This document shows, piece by piece, positions 7,731-16,889 of a stretch of 64,000 nucleotides of DNA. The notes beneath the pieces were generated by a model, which was not told the DNA's origin, did no database searches, and saw only the letters and a list, made by a program, of their open reading frames with translations. The DNA is from Gemmatimonadaceae bacterium (GTDB lineage: Bacteria > Gemmatimonadota > Gemmatimonadetes > Gemmatimonadales > Gemmatimonadaceae), in contig JACVCD010000002.1 in assembly GCA_016742275.1 (NCBI GenBank), forward strand, positions 186,001 through 250,000, written 5' to 3'. Position numbers and translations under genes: made by a program. Numbering within the stretch: the stretch's first letter is position 1; every line of letters starts with the position of its first letter.

Positions 7731-10700
7731 TTACTTGCCTCCCGACGTGCGAGCGCTCGCCTTCGTTCCGCGACCACGCGCCGGTGCAGCAGGTGTCGGT
7801 GCTTCCGTGGCACCGGCGGCGATCACAGCCTGAATGAGCTGCGCGCGCTGCTTCGCGATCTGCTCACGCTGCACCTTGTCTTCATCGAGCGAGAAATACT
7901 TGCGGCCGTCGACCCAGGTCTGCTCGGCCTTGGTGAACTGAGACAGCGGGTTGCCGTTCCAGATCACGAAGTCGGCATCCTTGCCGGCTTCGAGGGAACC
8001 GATGCGCTTGTCGATGGCGATGGCCTTGGCCGCGTTGATCGTGACCGTATTCATGGCATCGATCTCGCTTACGCCGGAGCGCAGCAGTTTGCCGGCTTCC
8101 CAGTTCATGCGCGTAGAGATTTCGTTGTCGTCCGAATGCAGCGACGTCACGACTCCGGCTTCCAGCAGCAGTTTCGCATTGTATGACGTGGCGTCATACG
8201 CTTCGAGCTTGAACGCACCCCAGTCGCTCCACACGATGGCCGCCACACCCGATGCCTTGAGTTCGTCGGCAATCTTGTAGGCTTCCACACCGTGCTGCAG
8301 CGTCTGCACGCGGAATCCGAATTCTTCGGCCAGACGCACCAGCGCAAGGAATTCGTCGGCGCGATAGCCGTGCGACGCCACCAGCAGCTTCTGGTTGAGA
8401 ATGTCGAGAATGGCTTCCATGCGCAGATCGCGACGCGGCGGAATGCCCGTCTTTTCCTTCTCCCAGCGCTTCCATTCCTTCTCGTAGTCGCGCGCGGCAA
8501 GGAAGTGGTCGCGAATGATTTCCTGCACGCCCATACGCGTGTTGGGGTAACGCGTGGGGCTACGCTTGGGGTTTTCGCCAAGCGCGAACTTCACGGTGCG
8601 CGGTGCGCCCACGATCTTGTATTCATCGGGCAGTGAACCCCAGCGAATCTTGACGAACACATTTTCGCCGCCGATCGGATTGGCGGAACCATGCTTGATC
8701 ATGGTCGTGGTGAGACCGCCAGCAAGCTGGCGATAGAACCACACGTTGTTGTGTGTGATGACATCGCCCATCTGCACTTCGGGCACGATGGCAAAGCCGC
8801 TTTCGTTCACCGAGCTCACACCACCATGGGTGTGCGGATCGATGAGACCCGGCGTGACATGCTTGCCCGTGGCATCGATTTCCACGGCGCCTGCCGGTGC
8901 GCTGAGCTTCTGACCAACGCGCACCACCTTGCCAGCCTGCACGAGCAGGTCAGCATTTTCGAGGCGACCCTGTGCACCGGAGGTCCACACGGTCGCGTTA
9001 CGTACAATCACCGTCGCTGGCTGCACCGGCGGCGCGCTGCGTCCGTACTCCATGGACGGCCGAATGAACGGCAGGTCGATCTTGGGGACCTTTACCGCCA
9101 CCGTACCACGCGCCGCACCGGTGAACGGTTCGGTGCGCGTGCCGCGGTAGTTGGCATCGGTACCGTTTGGCAGCGCCAACCAGCCGAAGAACTCGTTGTC
9201 GCGCACGGAGCCGGCGAGCATCACCGAGCCTTCCAGACCGAGCGGTTCACCGTTGAAGGTGGCTTCGAGGCGACCCGTTTCGGCGATGATGCGCACACCC
9301 GTCAGATTCACCGGGCGACGGCTTCCTGCTTCGAACGTCCCGCGAATGCGATTGAGCGGACCCTCGAGACGCAACGTTGCCGTTTTGTACGTGCCGAGAT
9401 CGTCCGACGTGATGGTCCATGTGCCACGCGGATCGATCTGCGGCGGACGTGTCACACCATAGCGCGCACCCTGCACCCACACGTCACGAATGGCGCCTTC
9501 TTCGGTGAAGAGATCGCCTTCGCTGACAACAAAGTTCGCCACCTTGCCGGCAGCGATGGTGCCGTGCGTGCGCTCGAGGCCGAGCCAACCGGCCGGCACG
9601 GTGGTCAGTGCGGCGAGTGCCTTGTCGGGCGTGAGGCCACGCGCGACGGCGATTCGGAGATTGGGCAGGAACTGCGTGAGCGACGAGAGACCGTCGGACG
9701 TGATGGCAAACGGTACACCGGCAGTAGCCAGCTGCGCCGGATTGGTGGGCGCGAGATACCAATGGCGCAGATCACCAAGCGAAACACCGAGCGCGGCTTC
9801 CGGGTTGGAAACATTCGGTGCATCGGGGAAGGAGAGTGGTACGATAAGCGGCTGCGTGCGTCCCTTGAGCACGTCGACCAGACGATACTCCTGACCGCTG
9901 CCACGGAACCACGGCGTGAGCTTGTAGTCGGTCGCGAGCTTGTATGCGCGCAGATACTCCTCTTCGCTGTCCGTCTGGAAGAGCACGGACTGCTTGCCGG
10001 CGATGGCCTTGCCCAGTGCAGCAAGCGCTTCGCTGGTCTCCGGCGGCAGCGTTGCACGTCCACCCGCTTCATACGTCGACCACGCACGACCGTACCACTC
10101 GGCGTCGAGGAACGTCTGCTTCATCAGCGCGACCGTGCCCATCGTCGAGTTGGGATACAGACCGCCCAACTGGAACGAGCGCTGGAAGCCGATGGTCTGC
10201 AGCAGGTCGGGGCGCAGCACACGTTCACGCGCACCACCGTCGCCCAGATGCACGACTGACGCAGTACCGCGGAAGATGCCCTGATGCGGGACCGCGAGTG
10301 CAGTGCCGAATCCGAGTGAGCGGAGTGCAATGCGACGCGTGGAATCGTCCTTGAGATTGGCGGTGGTGCTGAACCACGCGCGCACCTGCGGATTCCAGTG
10401 CGTTGGTCCCACGTCACCACCCTGCGGGACGGCATCGAGACCGAGATCCGCGTGGCTGTCGATGAAGCCAGGGTAGACGGTGAGCCCCTTGAGGTCCCAC
10501 ACACGAGCGCCAGCGGGAGGTGCCACTGATGCGCCGACTGCGGTCACCACACCGTTCTGTACGACGATAGTGGCGTTTTCGAGCACCTGGCCGGGGGCCG
10601 TGACGACGCGGGCGCCGACCAAAGCGTGATAACCCGAGCCATTGGCACGAAGAGCCGTTACTGGCTCGGTGCGAGACGATTGCTGTGCCCCGAGTGTGCT

Positions 10701-10745
10701 GGCGGCCAGCACGGTGAGGCTCAACAGAGAACGAACGACTTTCAC
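7731..10745 (-). CDS. Exported tandem amidohydrolase (two amidohydrolase modules)
   Basis: A 1004-residue protein with a signal peptide (MKVVRSLLSLTVLAASTLGA) and two amidohydrolase modules. The first (about 40-430) has the barrel motif as YPGFIDSHADLG, with only one of the two histidines left (H98). The second (about 590-960) has an intact GLIDPHTHGG with H638 and H640, and ends with the usual closing motif (LEAGKDADFVIW, GNPLS). Between them lies a beta-rich linker (about 440-560). Activity is therefore expected mainly from the second module. Related proteins hydrolyse cyclic amides or act as peptidases at the cell surface; the substrate here is unknown. It is the first gene of a two-gene operon with the amidohydrolase-like gene downstream. 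Confidence 0.92.
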   Translation of the reverse strand: MKVVRSLLSLTVLAASTLGAQQSSRTEPVTALRANGSGYHALVGARVVTAPGQVLENATIVVQNGVVTAVGASVAPPAGARVWDLKGLTVYPGFIDSHADLGLDAVPQGGDVGPTHWNPQVRAWFSTTANLKDDSTRRIALRSLGFGTALAVPHQGIFRGTASVVHLGDGGARERVLRPDLLQTIGFQRSFQLGGLYPNSTMGTVALMKQTFLDAEWYGRAWSTYEAGGRATLPPETSEALAALGKAIAGKQSVLFQTDSEEEYLRAYKLATDYKLTPWFRGSGQEYRLVDVLKGRTQPLIVPLSFPDAPNVSNPEAALGVSLGDLRHWYLAPTNPAQLATAGVPFAITSDGLSSLTQFLPNLRIAVARGLTPDKALAALTTVPAGWLGLERTHGTIAAGKVANFVVSEGDLFTEEGAIRDVWVQGARYGVTRPPQIDPRGTWTITSDDLGTYKTATLRLEGPLNRIRGTFEAGSRRPVNLTGVRIIAETGRLEATFNGEPLGLEGSVMLAGSVRDNEFFGWLALPNGTDANYRGTRTEPFTGAARGTVAVKVPKIDLPFIRPSMEYGRSAPPVQPATVIVRNATVWTSGAQGRLENADLLVQAGKVVRVGQKLSAPAGAVEIDATGKHVTPGLIDPHTHGGVSSVNESGFAIVPEVQMGDVITHNNVWFYRQLAGGLTTTMIKHGSANPIGGENVFVKIRWGSLPDEYKIVGAPRTVKFALGENPKRSPTRYPNTRMGVQEIIRDHFLAARDYEKEWKRWEKEKTGIPPRRDLRMEAILDILNQKLLVASHGYRADEFLALVRLAEEFGFRVQTLQHGVEAYKIADELKASGVAAIVWSDWGAFKLEAYDATSYNAKLLLEAGVVTSLHSDDNEISTRMNWEAGKLLRSGVSEIDAMNTVTINAAKAIAIDKRIGSLEAGKDADFVIWNGNPLSQFTKAEQTWVDGRKYFSLDEDKVQREQIAKQRAQLIQAVIAAGATEAPTPAAPARGRGTKASARTSGGK

Positions 10746-11020
10746 GAGGGACTCCCATGACGACAGACACGCACGTGGTGCAGGCCTGTGGTCGGTGGCG
10801 GAGGGATGAAGGGAGAGCGTGGCACGCCCAGCGCAGAAATACGAGTTCGCCGGTCGCTCTATAGAATGCGGCCGAACGCGCGCGGAATCAAACGGACATT
10901 TGGGACAGGACGATTTGGCGCCTTTGGGGCTGGGCGGATACCGTAGTCACGCATACGCTGCTGGTAACGGACCGGTAGCCGACTATTCGAGCGGTCTCAC
11001 CATCTACGGGGTGCCGTCAA

Positions 11021-11476
11021 ATGCTGATGGTGAACGTCAGTGCGTATCGGTTTTTCGCTACAGGGATGCTGAGTAGCGCATTGATCGTTGGTTGCACGGA
11101 CAGAACGAGAGACACGACGCGCGCGCCGGTTACCGGCACCTATGCATGGAAGGGCGCGGCCGAATCCGGTTGTGTGCTCAAGGTTGCGGAGCAGGCGAGC
11201 GATAGTGCGCAGGTGCGGTTCGATTGTACACGTGGTGCGCCGTCGTACAACAGCGGTATGGCGGAAGGTGTTGTGGTGTTGGTAGACAATCAGGCTGCAT
11301 TGTCGATCACGGAGTACGGCAATCCCTGCACACTGAGTCTGCAGTTTTCGCGTGACACTATTGTGGTCGTTCAGACTGGGAGCGATGCAGACTGCGGATT
11401 CGGCTACGGAGTCTCGGCAGACGGTCGATACGCGCGCACGACGTCGGCGCGTCCGGATTTTGAGAGAGATCGGTAG
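11021..11476 (+). CDS. Small lipoprotein of unknown function
   Basis: A 151-residue protein with a lipoprotein signal: a hydrophobic stretch (FATGMLSSALIVG) ends in the lipobox LIVGC. The mature part has five cysteines besides the lipidated one and a beta-strand pattern (GTYAWKGAAESGCVLKV; PCTLSLQFSRDTIVVV), which suggests a small disulphide-bonded beta-sandwich attached to an envelope membrane. ATG codons at 11021 and 11027 are both possible. The 275 bases before it hold the promoter of this gene and of the divergent amidohydrolase pair; I see no clear motif there. Confidence 0.68.
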   Translation: MLMVNVSAYRFFATGMLSSALIVGCTDRTRDTTRAPVTGTYAWKGAAESGCVLKVAEQASDSAQVRFDCTRGAPSYNSGMAEGVVVLVDNQAALSITEYGNPCTLSLQFSRDTIVVVQTGSDADCGFGYGVSADGRYARTTSARPDFERDR

Positions 11477-11494
11477 TGTGTCACGTTTGATTTC

Positions 11495-12607
11495 CTAGCG
11501 CAGCCGATACCTGGAGAGGCGGACCACATCGTCTTCATCCATGGTGGCGACCACGAATTCGTCTCCGCGTGATACCACTGGTAAGGTGAGCACCGCGCGC
11601 ACCGGCAAAGTTACACGAAAGAGTGCTTTGCCAGCACCATCAAAGACGTCATACGTCGTGCGCTGCTCTTTCCACGGGGCGGTGTGCGCGACCCACAGAC
11701 GTCCATTGTCATCCACGTACACTTCGAAGATGCCGGATTTGGACGACGGGACATTCAATGCATTGAAATCGTTGATCTGATACTTGGTCAGATTCTTTTC
11801 GATGCTCTGAATGGCTTCATCACGTTCGGCTTTCTGAACTGGTATCAGGGGAATATCGAAGCTGGTACGTGCAATGGTGTCGGCCTTTCCATACGCGATG
11901 CGGGCGACACGAGTGCCTCTACTGGATGCGCACCAAAAGTGGCCGCGTCGATCTGCAGCGGGAAACATCCCTCGCGAGAATGGATAGGACGCGAAGTATG
12001 ACGGTGCTTCGCCACGAGTCCCGGCGGTAATGGTCGTCGGGGTTGATGTGCCGTCTGACCGGCCCGGACAATTGGGAAAAGGTATGGTGCCAAGCAGCTT
12101 TCCGTTGTTGTCGAGTCGGCGATAGCGGCTCTCTTTGCCAAGGTCCACCTCCACGAGTTCTCCCGAATGATCGAACCACGCACCCCATCGATACATGTAA
12201 CCCTTGAATGGCACGGTGATCGAGCGGACTGCCTTTCCGTCAGAGGCGAATACGGCGAAGCGCGAATTAGCCGGATCATTGACCCAGATACTTCCATCAG
12301 GTGCAAGCGCGAGCCCATTCGCGTTGCGCATTTCACCTGGGCCGCTTCCTTTGCGTCCGACCGATGGCAACGCCTTGCCGCGCGCGTCGTAGCGTCGAAT
12401 GATCTGATCCTTGAAGTCGAGCGCCCACAGTGTGCCGTCTTTCAAGAGCAGATAGTCGCCCAGTCGACCGAATGGATCACCGGATTCTGATCCATCCACT
12501 TGCCAGAGCAGAGTGGCTTGCCGAACGGCGGGCGATTGGGCACGCAGCGGCTGCACACACGCTGCAATTACCAACGACACAAGAAGAGAAACAAGAATTC
12601 GATTCAT
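11495..12607 (-). CDS. Exported six-bladed beta-propeller protein
   Basis: A 370-residue protein with a signal peptide (MNRILVSLLVSLVIAACVQP; the single Cys may be lipidated). The body consists of propeller-like repeats with the pattern D..G..W....N.RI..F: DGTLWALDFKDQIIRRYD, APDGSIWVNDPANSRFAVF, and DNGRLWVAHTAP near the end. NHL-like six-bladed propellers of this kind with a 6-bladed_2 profile are abundant in Gemmatimonadota and Bacteroidota and mostly uncharacterised; they usually mediate binding. It converges on the lipoprotein gene at 11021 with an 18-bp gap. Confidence 0.85.
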   Translation of the reverse strand: MNRILVSLLVSLVIAACVQPLRAQSPAVRQATLLWQVDGSESGDPFGRLGDYLLLKDGTLWALDFKDQIIRRYDARGKALPSVGRKGSGPGEMRNANGLALAPDGSIWVNDPANSRFAVFASDGKAVRSITVPFKGYMYRWGAWFDHSGELVEVDLGKESRYRRLDNNGKLLGTIPFPNCPGRSDGTSTPTTITAGTRGEAPSYFASYPFSRGMFPAADRRGHFWCASSRGTRVARIAYGKADTIARTSFDIPLIPVQKAERDEAIQSIEKNLTKYQINDFNALNVPSSKSGIFEVYVDDNGRLWVAHTAPWKEQRTTYDVFDGAGKALFRVTLPVRAVLTLPVVSRGDEFVVATMDEDDVVRLSRYRLR

Positions 12608-12713
12608 GCGGCGATTCTAGCGGCCGAGCCGGCGATTGGCCAGAAAACAACGATGCCCGCTGCGATAACGCACCGGGCATTGTATCTAACGAATTCGCAA
12701 CTGCACTGCGCGA

Positions 12714-13574
12714 TCAGATGAGCAGCAGCTTGTCGTTCACCGCCATCCAACCACCGGGCTCCTTCACGAGACCAGCGAGATTGTGCTGGCCGAACACGCG
12801 GGTCGCACCACGGCGAATGAACAGTTCCTGCAGAATGCGTGTGGCCGGACCTGTTCCGCTGCCGATTCCGCGAATACCGGAGAGCAAAGCCGTCTCCTGA
12901 TAGCAGCGCCAGTGGAGATCCATGGCTGTCATGGCGCACAAATTGGAGAACTTGAGCTTGATGCCCAGCTTCGCGCCTGCTGCCAGAACACCTGCGGTAA
13001 TGGACACCGCCGTGGAGCCGCCCCAGGGAATGGGTGACGCAACGGCCGCAGCAAACTGTCCGCCGCGTACCGCCGCCTTGAGCGCCTTCATCTTCATCAG
13101 CACGTCGATCCATCCGGAGATGGTTTCGCTCTGCTTGTAGCCCTTGGCAATGGCCTTGAACTTGATGAGGTGAGCGACCGTGGATCCGGTGGCATTGCCG
13201 TGCTGCACCAGGGCGCCGACGTCGGCCACCGTGGCCGCGGCCGCAAGCGCGCCAGCGACGGATACGGCCGCGCCGCCCAGCTGCATGCGGCCACGGTGCT
13301 TGAGATACGACTTCGTCACCAGCGACTCGATTTCGTCGTGCCCGTTCCAGACCATCCACGGGTTGGGGACGATACCGCCGGTCGCTGAGGTCACAGCCGA
13401 GAAACAGCCCTGAAGCGCCGAGTTGGCAGAACCGGCGATTGATGTACCGGTGGCTCCGTCAATGATGCTGGCCATGCCATCGGCAACGGCCCACAGGATA
13501 TCGGACTTTTCTGCACCGCCACCCGCCGCCTTCTTGATCTGCGCGCGAATATTCTCGTAGTACTTGTCGGGCAT
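12714..13574 (-). CDS. Ala/Gly-rich hydrophobic protein of unknown function
   Basis: A 286-residue protein that I do not recognise. It starts with a charged helix (KYYENIRAQIKKAAGGG), then has several long hydrophobic, glycine-rich segments without a signal peptide: about 48-70, about 97-122 (LGGAAVSVAGALAAAATVAD) and about 173-203 (GGQFAAAVASPIPWGG, STAVSITAGVLAAG). Basic lysine-rich helices lie between them (LIKFKAIAKGYKQ; VLMKMKALKAA), and the C-terminus is polar with a late WMAV segment. Hydrophobic hairpins framed by basic helices recall membrane-inserting effectors, but no secretion or immunity gene is adjacent. It is a single gene with its own region on both sides. Confidence 0.7.
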   Translation of the reverse strand: MPDKYYENIRAQIKKAAGGGAEKSDILWAVADGMASIIDGATGTSIAGSANSALQGCFSAVTSATGGIVPNPWMVWNGHDEIESLVTKSYLKHRGRMQLGGAAVSVAGALAAAATVADVGALVQHGNATGSTVAHLIKFKAIAKGYKQSETISGWIDVLMKMKALKAAVRGGQFAAAVASPIPWGGSTAVSITAGVLAAGAKLGIKLKFSNLCAMTAMDLHWRCYQETALLSGIRGIGSGTGPATRILQELFIRRGATRVFGQHNLAGLVKEPGGWMAVNDKLLLI

Positions 13575-13660
13575 TGCCGGGACCGAAGGTCAGGAAGGAG
13601 TGAAGAGGATGAGACAAAAATCACAGAACGGCGGACGGGAGAGTATACGATGGGCGTGAG

Positions 13661-14329
13661 ATGAATGCACCTGTGGCGCGGACGCTGCTAACCCGGTTGT
13701 CGTTCGGCTTGGCGGCGGGCGTGATCTCTTTCGCGCTCACCACTGTTCAAGGCGTGCTGCGGGACGGCTACGACTCCTGGCATCAGGCCATCAGTGCGCT
13801 CGCTCTGGGCCCCGGCGGCTGGTTGCAGATGCTCAATTTGACGGTGTTCGGTGCCGTACTTTTGACGACGGTGTCGCCGTGGCGCCGGATTCTTTCTGGT
13901 GGAATAGGAGCGGTGGCCTACCCCGCGCTCACCGCATTGGTTGGCGTCAGTTTCATGGTGCTCGGTCTCGTGCGTCAGGATCCTGCGCCGGGCTACGATC
14001 CTGAAGGTCTTGCTCATACGGTGCCAACCGCTGCAGGGCTGGTGCATCTCGCGATAGCTGGTGTTGCGGCGTTTTCGTCGGTGGCCTCACTGTTCGTGAT
14101 GGCCTCGCGTTTTGCCGCGAATGCGAACACCGACACGGCCTGGCCGCGTTGGGCGCTTTATTCGCGTGCTACGGCGCTGGTCGTTGTTGTTTGTGTCGTG
14201 GTGTATGGTGTCTGGAGTGTCGAGTCGAGCGGGTACGCTGGCACATTCGAGCGGATGGCCATGTTGGCGCCGATGGTCTGGATGTTTGCATTGCTGCGGC
14301 GATTGTATCGCGGCGTCCCAATCATGTGA
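13661..14329 (+). CDS. DUF998 family integral membrane protein
   Basis: A 222-residue protein with six predicted membrane helices. The pattern of DUF998 is visible: a first helix followed by the short exposed sequence DGYDSWHQAISALALGPGGW, and later a conserved PGYDPEGLAHTVP loop before helices four to six. Function of the family is not established. Its stop overlaps an ATG of the next frame (TGATG at 14327-14331), so it is transcribed with the following gene. Confidence 0.88.
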   Translation: MNAPVARTLLTRLSFGLAAGVISFALTTVQGVLRDGYDSWHQAISALALGPGGWLQMLNLTVFGAVLLTTVSPWRRILSGGIGAVAYPALTALVGVSFMVLGLVRQDPAPGYDPEGLAHTVPTAAGLVHLAIAGVAAFSSVASLFVMASRFAANANTDTAWPRWALYSRATALVVVVCVVVYGVWSVESSGYAGTFERMAMLAPMVWMFALLRRLYRGVPIM

Positions 14330-14340
14330 TGAGAGGATCC

Positions 14341-15711
14341 ATGCGCATTGTCACGACCAGTGTTCTGTTGGCGGTCGCGGGAGCTGTCATGCTGTTCGGT
14401 GCAACGCTGTTCGGTGCAATGCCGGCAAAGCTGGATGCCCGCATGCGATGCACCATGGCGCCTGCACCAACTCTCGCGGTGTTGCGGGTTGAGCGTGACA
14501 CGATGCTGCCGTATGGGGGCGGCCAGGCCGAGATGCAATCGTACACCAGTGTCTCTGGTCGTCAGGATACGCTACTCGCTCGGCCCGATACGCCAATGCC
14601 GGCGGCCCGCGTCCGCATGCTGCAATTGGATTCAGCTACGCGTGCCGTACTGGTTGGCCATGGCATCACTGACAGTCAGCCAACGGTCTTCATTCGTGCG
14701 GCCCCGTATGGCCCCGACTGTCGTGTGCGCCGTTGGAAGGACACGATACCCTTCGCGGTGACTGGCGAAGTGGGATTTGTGCGAGCGTCTCTCGTGCAGC
14801 GCGAATACTGGATCGGCGACACACCGGTGTTCGTGATACCAGAGGCGTGGTCCTATCCCTATCCGCGGCGCGGCCGGCCGTGGGATCTTTCACCAGATGT
14901 GCCCCTGGCTTCGGCGGAAGCGATGTTCGGATTGCAACGCAGTCTCGATCGTCCCTCTCTCGTGAACGGTGCCACGCGTGAGGATTATGAGGCGGCCGAG
15001 CAGGACGCTGCCAGACGCGCCATGGCCTGGGCGCGCGTCAACGCGAGTAACGCTGAGATGGAGCCCATTCGCACGATGATCCGTCAGGCGGTGCTGAGCA
15101 GCGACTGGCATGTGGTGCAACGTGAATTGAGCCGATTCCGCGGGACGTATCGCGTGGAGTTCGACATTGATGGGACACGGCATCAATGGTATTTCCGCAC
15201 CCAGCCGCAGTTGGCGTATCAATGGATTGCACCGGGCGCACATGCTACCACCGCCGCGGTACTCGCTTCACCGCACATCAGTGGGTATCGGTTGGTTGGA
15301 AACGCCGCCGACTCGGTCGGCGCCTTTCAGAGCGACACGGCCTTGCGCATGGATCCCGCCAACCGAAAACCGCTCGTATGGCTCGCGGTGAATGATCGGC
15401 CGACGACCGCAGGAAATGCTGCGCGTCGTGCCATCACCGGTATGCTCGAATTTCAGTTGAGTGCAACTCCCATGGCGACGTGGACTGCGCTCGAACGATT
15501 TGTTCCGCCGTTGTCGCGATCGGACAGTCTGATGATGACGCGTATGAACATTGCGCGCCCTCGTCGGGATCTGCAGCCACGCCTTCCGATCACACTGCAC
15601 ATGGACGCACGTGGGAATGTGCGCGCCGATAGCACATTCGAACGGGATGGGTATCGCGTGCGCGTCGCGGTGATGCGCGTCGACACCACGTCGGCGCGGC
15701 GACGATTCTAA
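14341..15711 (+). CDS. Secreted protein of unknown function
   Basis: A 456-residue protein with an N-terminal signal or anchor (MRIVTTSVLLAVAGAVMLFG). The rest is a mixed sequence without a domain I recognise. It contains an Arg/Trp-rich stretch (DIDGTRHQWYFRTQPQLAYQW) and a C-terminal strand region (ITLHMDARGNVRADS). The start at 14341 has GAGAGG four bases upstream; the in-frame ATG at 14329 overlaps the preceding stop and is the alternative. It seems to be the second gene of a rightward unit beginning with the DUF998 protein and probably running on to 18713. Confidence 0.72.
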   Translation: MRIVTTSVLLAVAGAVMLFGATLFGAMPAKLDARMRCTMAPAPTLAVLRVERDTMLPYGGGQAEMQSYTSVSGRQDTLLARPDTPMPAARVRMLQLDSATRAVLVGHGITDSQPTVFIRAAPYGPDCRVRRWKDTIPFAVTGEVGFVRASLVQREYWIGDTPVFVIPEAWSYPYPRRGRPWDLSPDVPLASAEAMFGLQRSLDRPSLVNGATREDYEAAEQDAARRAMAWARVNASNAEMEPIRTMIRQAVLSSDWHVVQRELSRFRGTYRVEFDIDGTRHQWYFRTQPQLAYQWIAPGAHATTAAVLASPHISGYRLVGNAADSVGAFQSDTALRMDPANRKPLVWLAVNDRPTTAGNAARRAITGMLEFQLSATPMATWTALERFVPPLSRSDSLMMTRMNIARPRRDLQPRLPITLHMDARGNVRADSTFERDGYRVRVAVMRVDTTSARRRF

Positions 15712-15726
15712 CATAGTGACCCTGCG

Positions 15727-16497
15727 ATGACAGCGACTGAGGGCTTGCCCTGCTCTGACCTGAGCGAACTTCCGGACGACGTGCAGCGTTTGGTGCGCAT
15801 CATGGCGTGCATGGCTGGTGTTGTTGCTGTGGCGCTCGGTGGATCGCGCGGCACAAGCGGTGCGCATGTCGGGAGTGACTGGGATCTCGCCGTGTACTAT
15901 CGCGGCACCATCGATCTTGAACCGCTTGCGCCCTATGGTGTGGTGCATCCGCCGGGATCGTGGGGGCGGCTCATGAATGGCGGGGCGTGGTTTCGTGTAG
16001 GCGACATCGATGTCGACGTGATTCTTCGCGATCTCGATGTGGTACTGCATTGGACGGAGCAGGCACGGCAGGGCATGTTCGAGCTCGACGCACTGCTCGG
16101 CTACATTGCGGGTATTCCGACCTACAGTCTTGCTGCGGAGCTCGCGTCAGGTCGCGTGTTGGCTGGTGCGCTGCCAGCTATCGGTGACATGCCATCGGCA
16201 TTGCGTACCAGCGCCCCAGCACGTTGGCGATTCTCGCGGGACTTCAGCCTGGAGTATGCGCGCATGCATGCTGCCCGAGGCAATGTGGCTGGTGTGGTTG
16301 GGCAGGTGGCCAAGGCGGCGATGGAAGAAGCGCACGCGCGTGTCTGTGCGCGTGGTGAGTGGACACTCAATGAGAAGCGGTTGCTCTCCATTGCGGGCCT
16401 TGACGCTGTGCAGGATGCATTCAGGGCGATCCCCGCTGATGTCGCGCAATTGGATGCGTGGATCGGTACGGTGGCCACGACACTTTCCCGCGAGTAG
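15727..16497 (+). CDS. Nucleotidyltransferase-domain protein (Pol beta fold)
   Basis: A 256-residue protein. The nucleotidyltransferase signature is clear: ALGGSRGTSGAHVGSDWDLAVY gives the G-G-S helix start followed by the D-x-D metal ligands (SDWDLAVY), and a third acidic strand appears in VGDIDVDVILRDLD. A helical C-terminal half (about 120-256) follows. Proteins of this class transfer nucleotidyl groups to small molecules such as aminoglycosides or to proteins; the acceptor here cannot be told. It sits 5 bases upstream of arr, a rifamycin-modifying enzyme, so a resistance-related role is worth considering but is inference from context. Confidence 0.88.
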   Translation: MTATEGLPCSDLSELPDDVQRLVRIMACMAGVVAVALGGSRGTSGAHVGSDWDLAVYYRGTIDLEPLAPYGVVHPPGSWGRLMNGGAWFRVGDIDVDVILRDLDVVLHWTEQARQGMFELDALLGYIAGIPTYSLAAELASGRVLAGALPAIGDMPSALRTSAPARWRFSRDFSLEYARMHAARGNVAGVVGQVAKAAMEEAHARVCARGEWTLNEKRLLSIAGLDAVQDAFRAIPADVAQLDAWIGTVATTLSRE

Positions 16498-16502
16498 GCA
16501 CG

Positions 16503-16889
16503 ATGTTCTATCACGGCACCAAGGCTGATCTCGCAATCGGTGATCTGATCGCGGTGGGTCATGTTTCCAATTATGGCTCGCGGCGACAGGCAAACTTCGT
16601 GTACTTCACCGCCACGCTTGATGCGGCCACCTGGGGTGCGGAACTGGCGGTTGGCGAGGGTCGTGGCCGGATCTACATCGTGGAGCCGACAGGTCCCTAT
16701 GAAGATGACCCCAACCTTACCAACAAGCGTTTCCCGGGAAATCCTACGCGGTCGTACCGTACGCGGGATGCGCTGCGTGTGATTGGCGAGGTGATCGACT
16801 GGACTGGACATACTCCGGAGCAATTGCAAACCATGCATGCACATCTCGAACGACTCAAGGAGCAGGGAGTCGAGGCAATCGAAGAATGA
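16503..16889 (+). CDS. arr: NAD(+)--rifampin ADP-ribosyltransferase Arr
   Basis: A 128-residue enzyme that ADP-ribosylates the C23 hydroxyl of rifamycins with NAD+ and so inactivates the drug. The match to Arr proteins is extensive: MFYHGTKADLAIGDLI, VYFTATLDAATWGAELA, GRIYIVEPTGPYEDDPN, TNKRFPGNPTRSY. The His-Tyr-Asp triad known from mycobacterial Arr is present as H4, Y34 and D69. With the ATG at 16503 the protein begins directly at the first catalytic motif; a GTG at 16458 would add 15 residues, but overlaps the upstream gene. The last base pairs overlap the next start (ATGA). It looks like a normal chromosomal gene, with no integron or transposon nearby. Confidence 0.95.
   Translation: MFYHGTKADLAIGDLIAVGHVSNYGSRRQANFVYFTATLDAATWGAELAVGEGRGRIYIVEPTGPYEDDPNLTNKRFPGNPTRSYRTRDALRVIGEVIDWTGHTPEQLQTMHAHLERLKEQGVEAIEE

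Noticed and set aside
8691-10259. Long rightward frame of 522 codons opposite the tandem amidohydrolase gene
   Set aside because: Its protein is rich in Arg, His and Cys without any domain pattern, while the opposite strand has a clear amidohydrolase with signal peptide. High GC leaves open antisense frames.
10819-11076. Possible small gene between the amidohydrolase pair and the lipoprotein
   Set aside because: No good start or ribosome site, non-protein-like sequence, and it overlaps the start of the more convincing lipoprotein frame.
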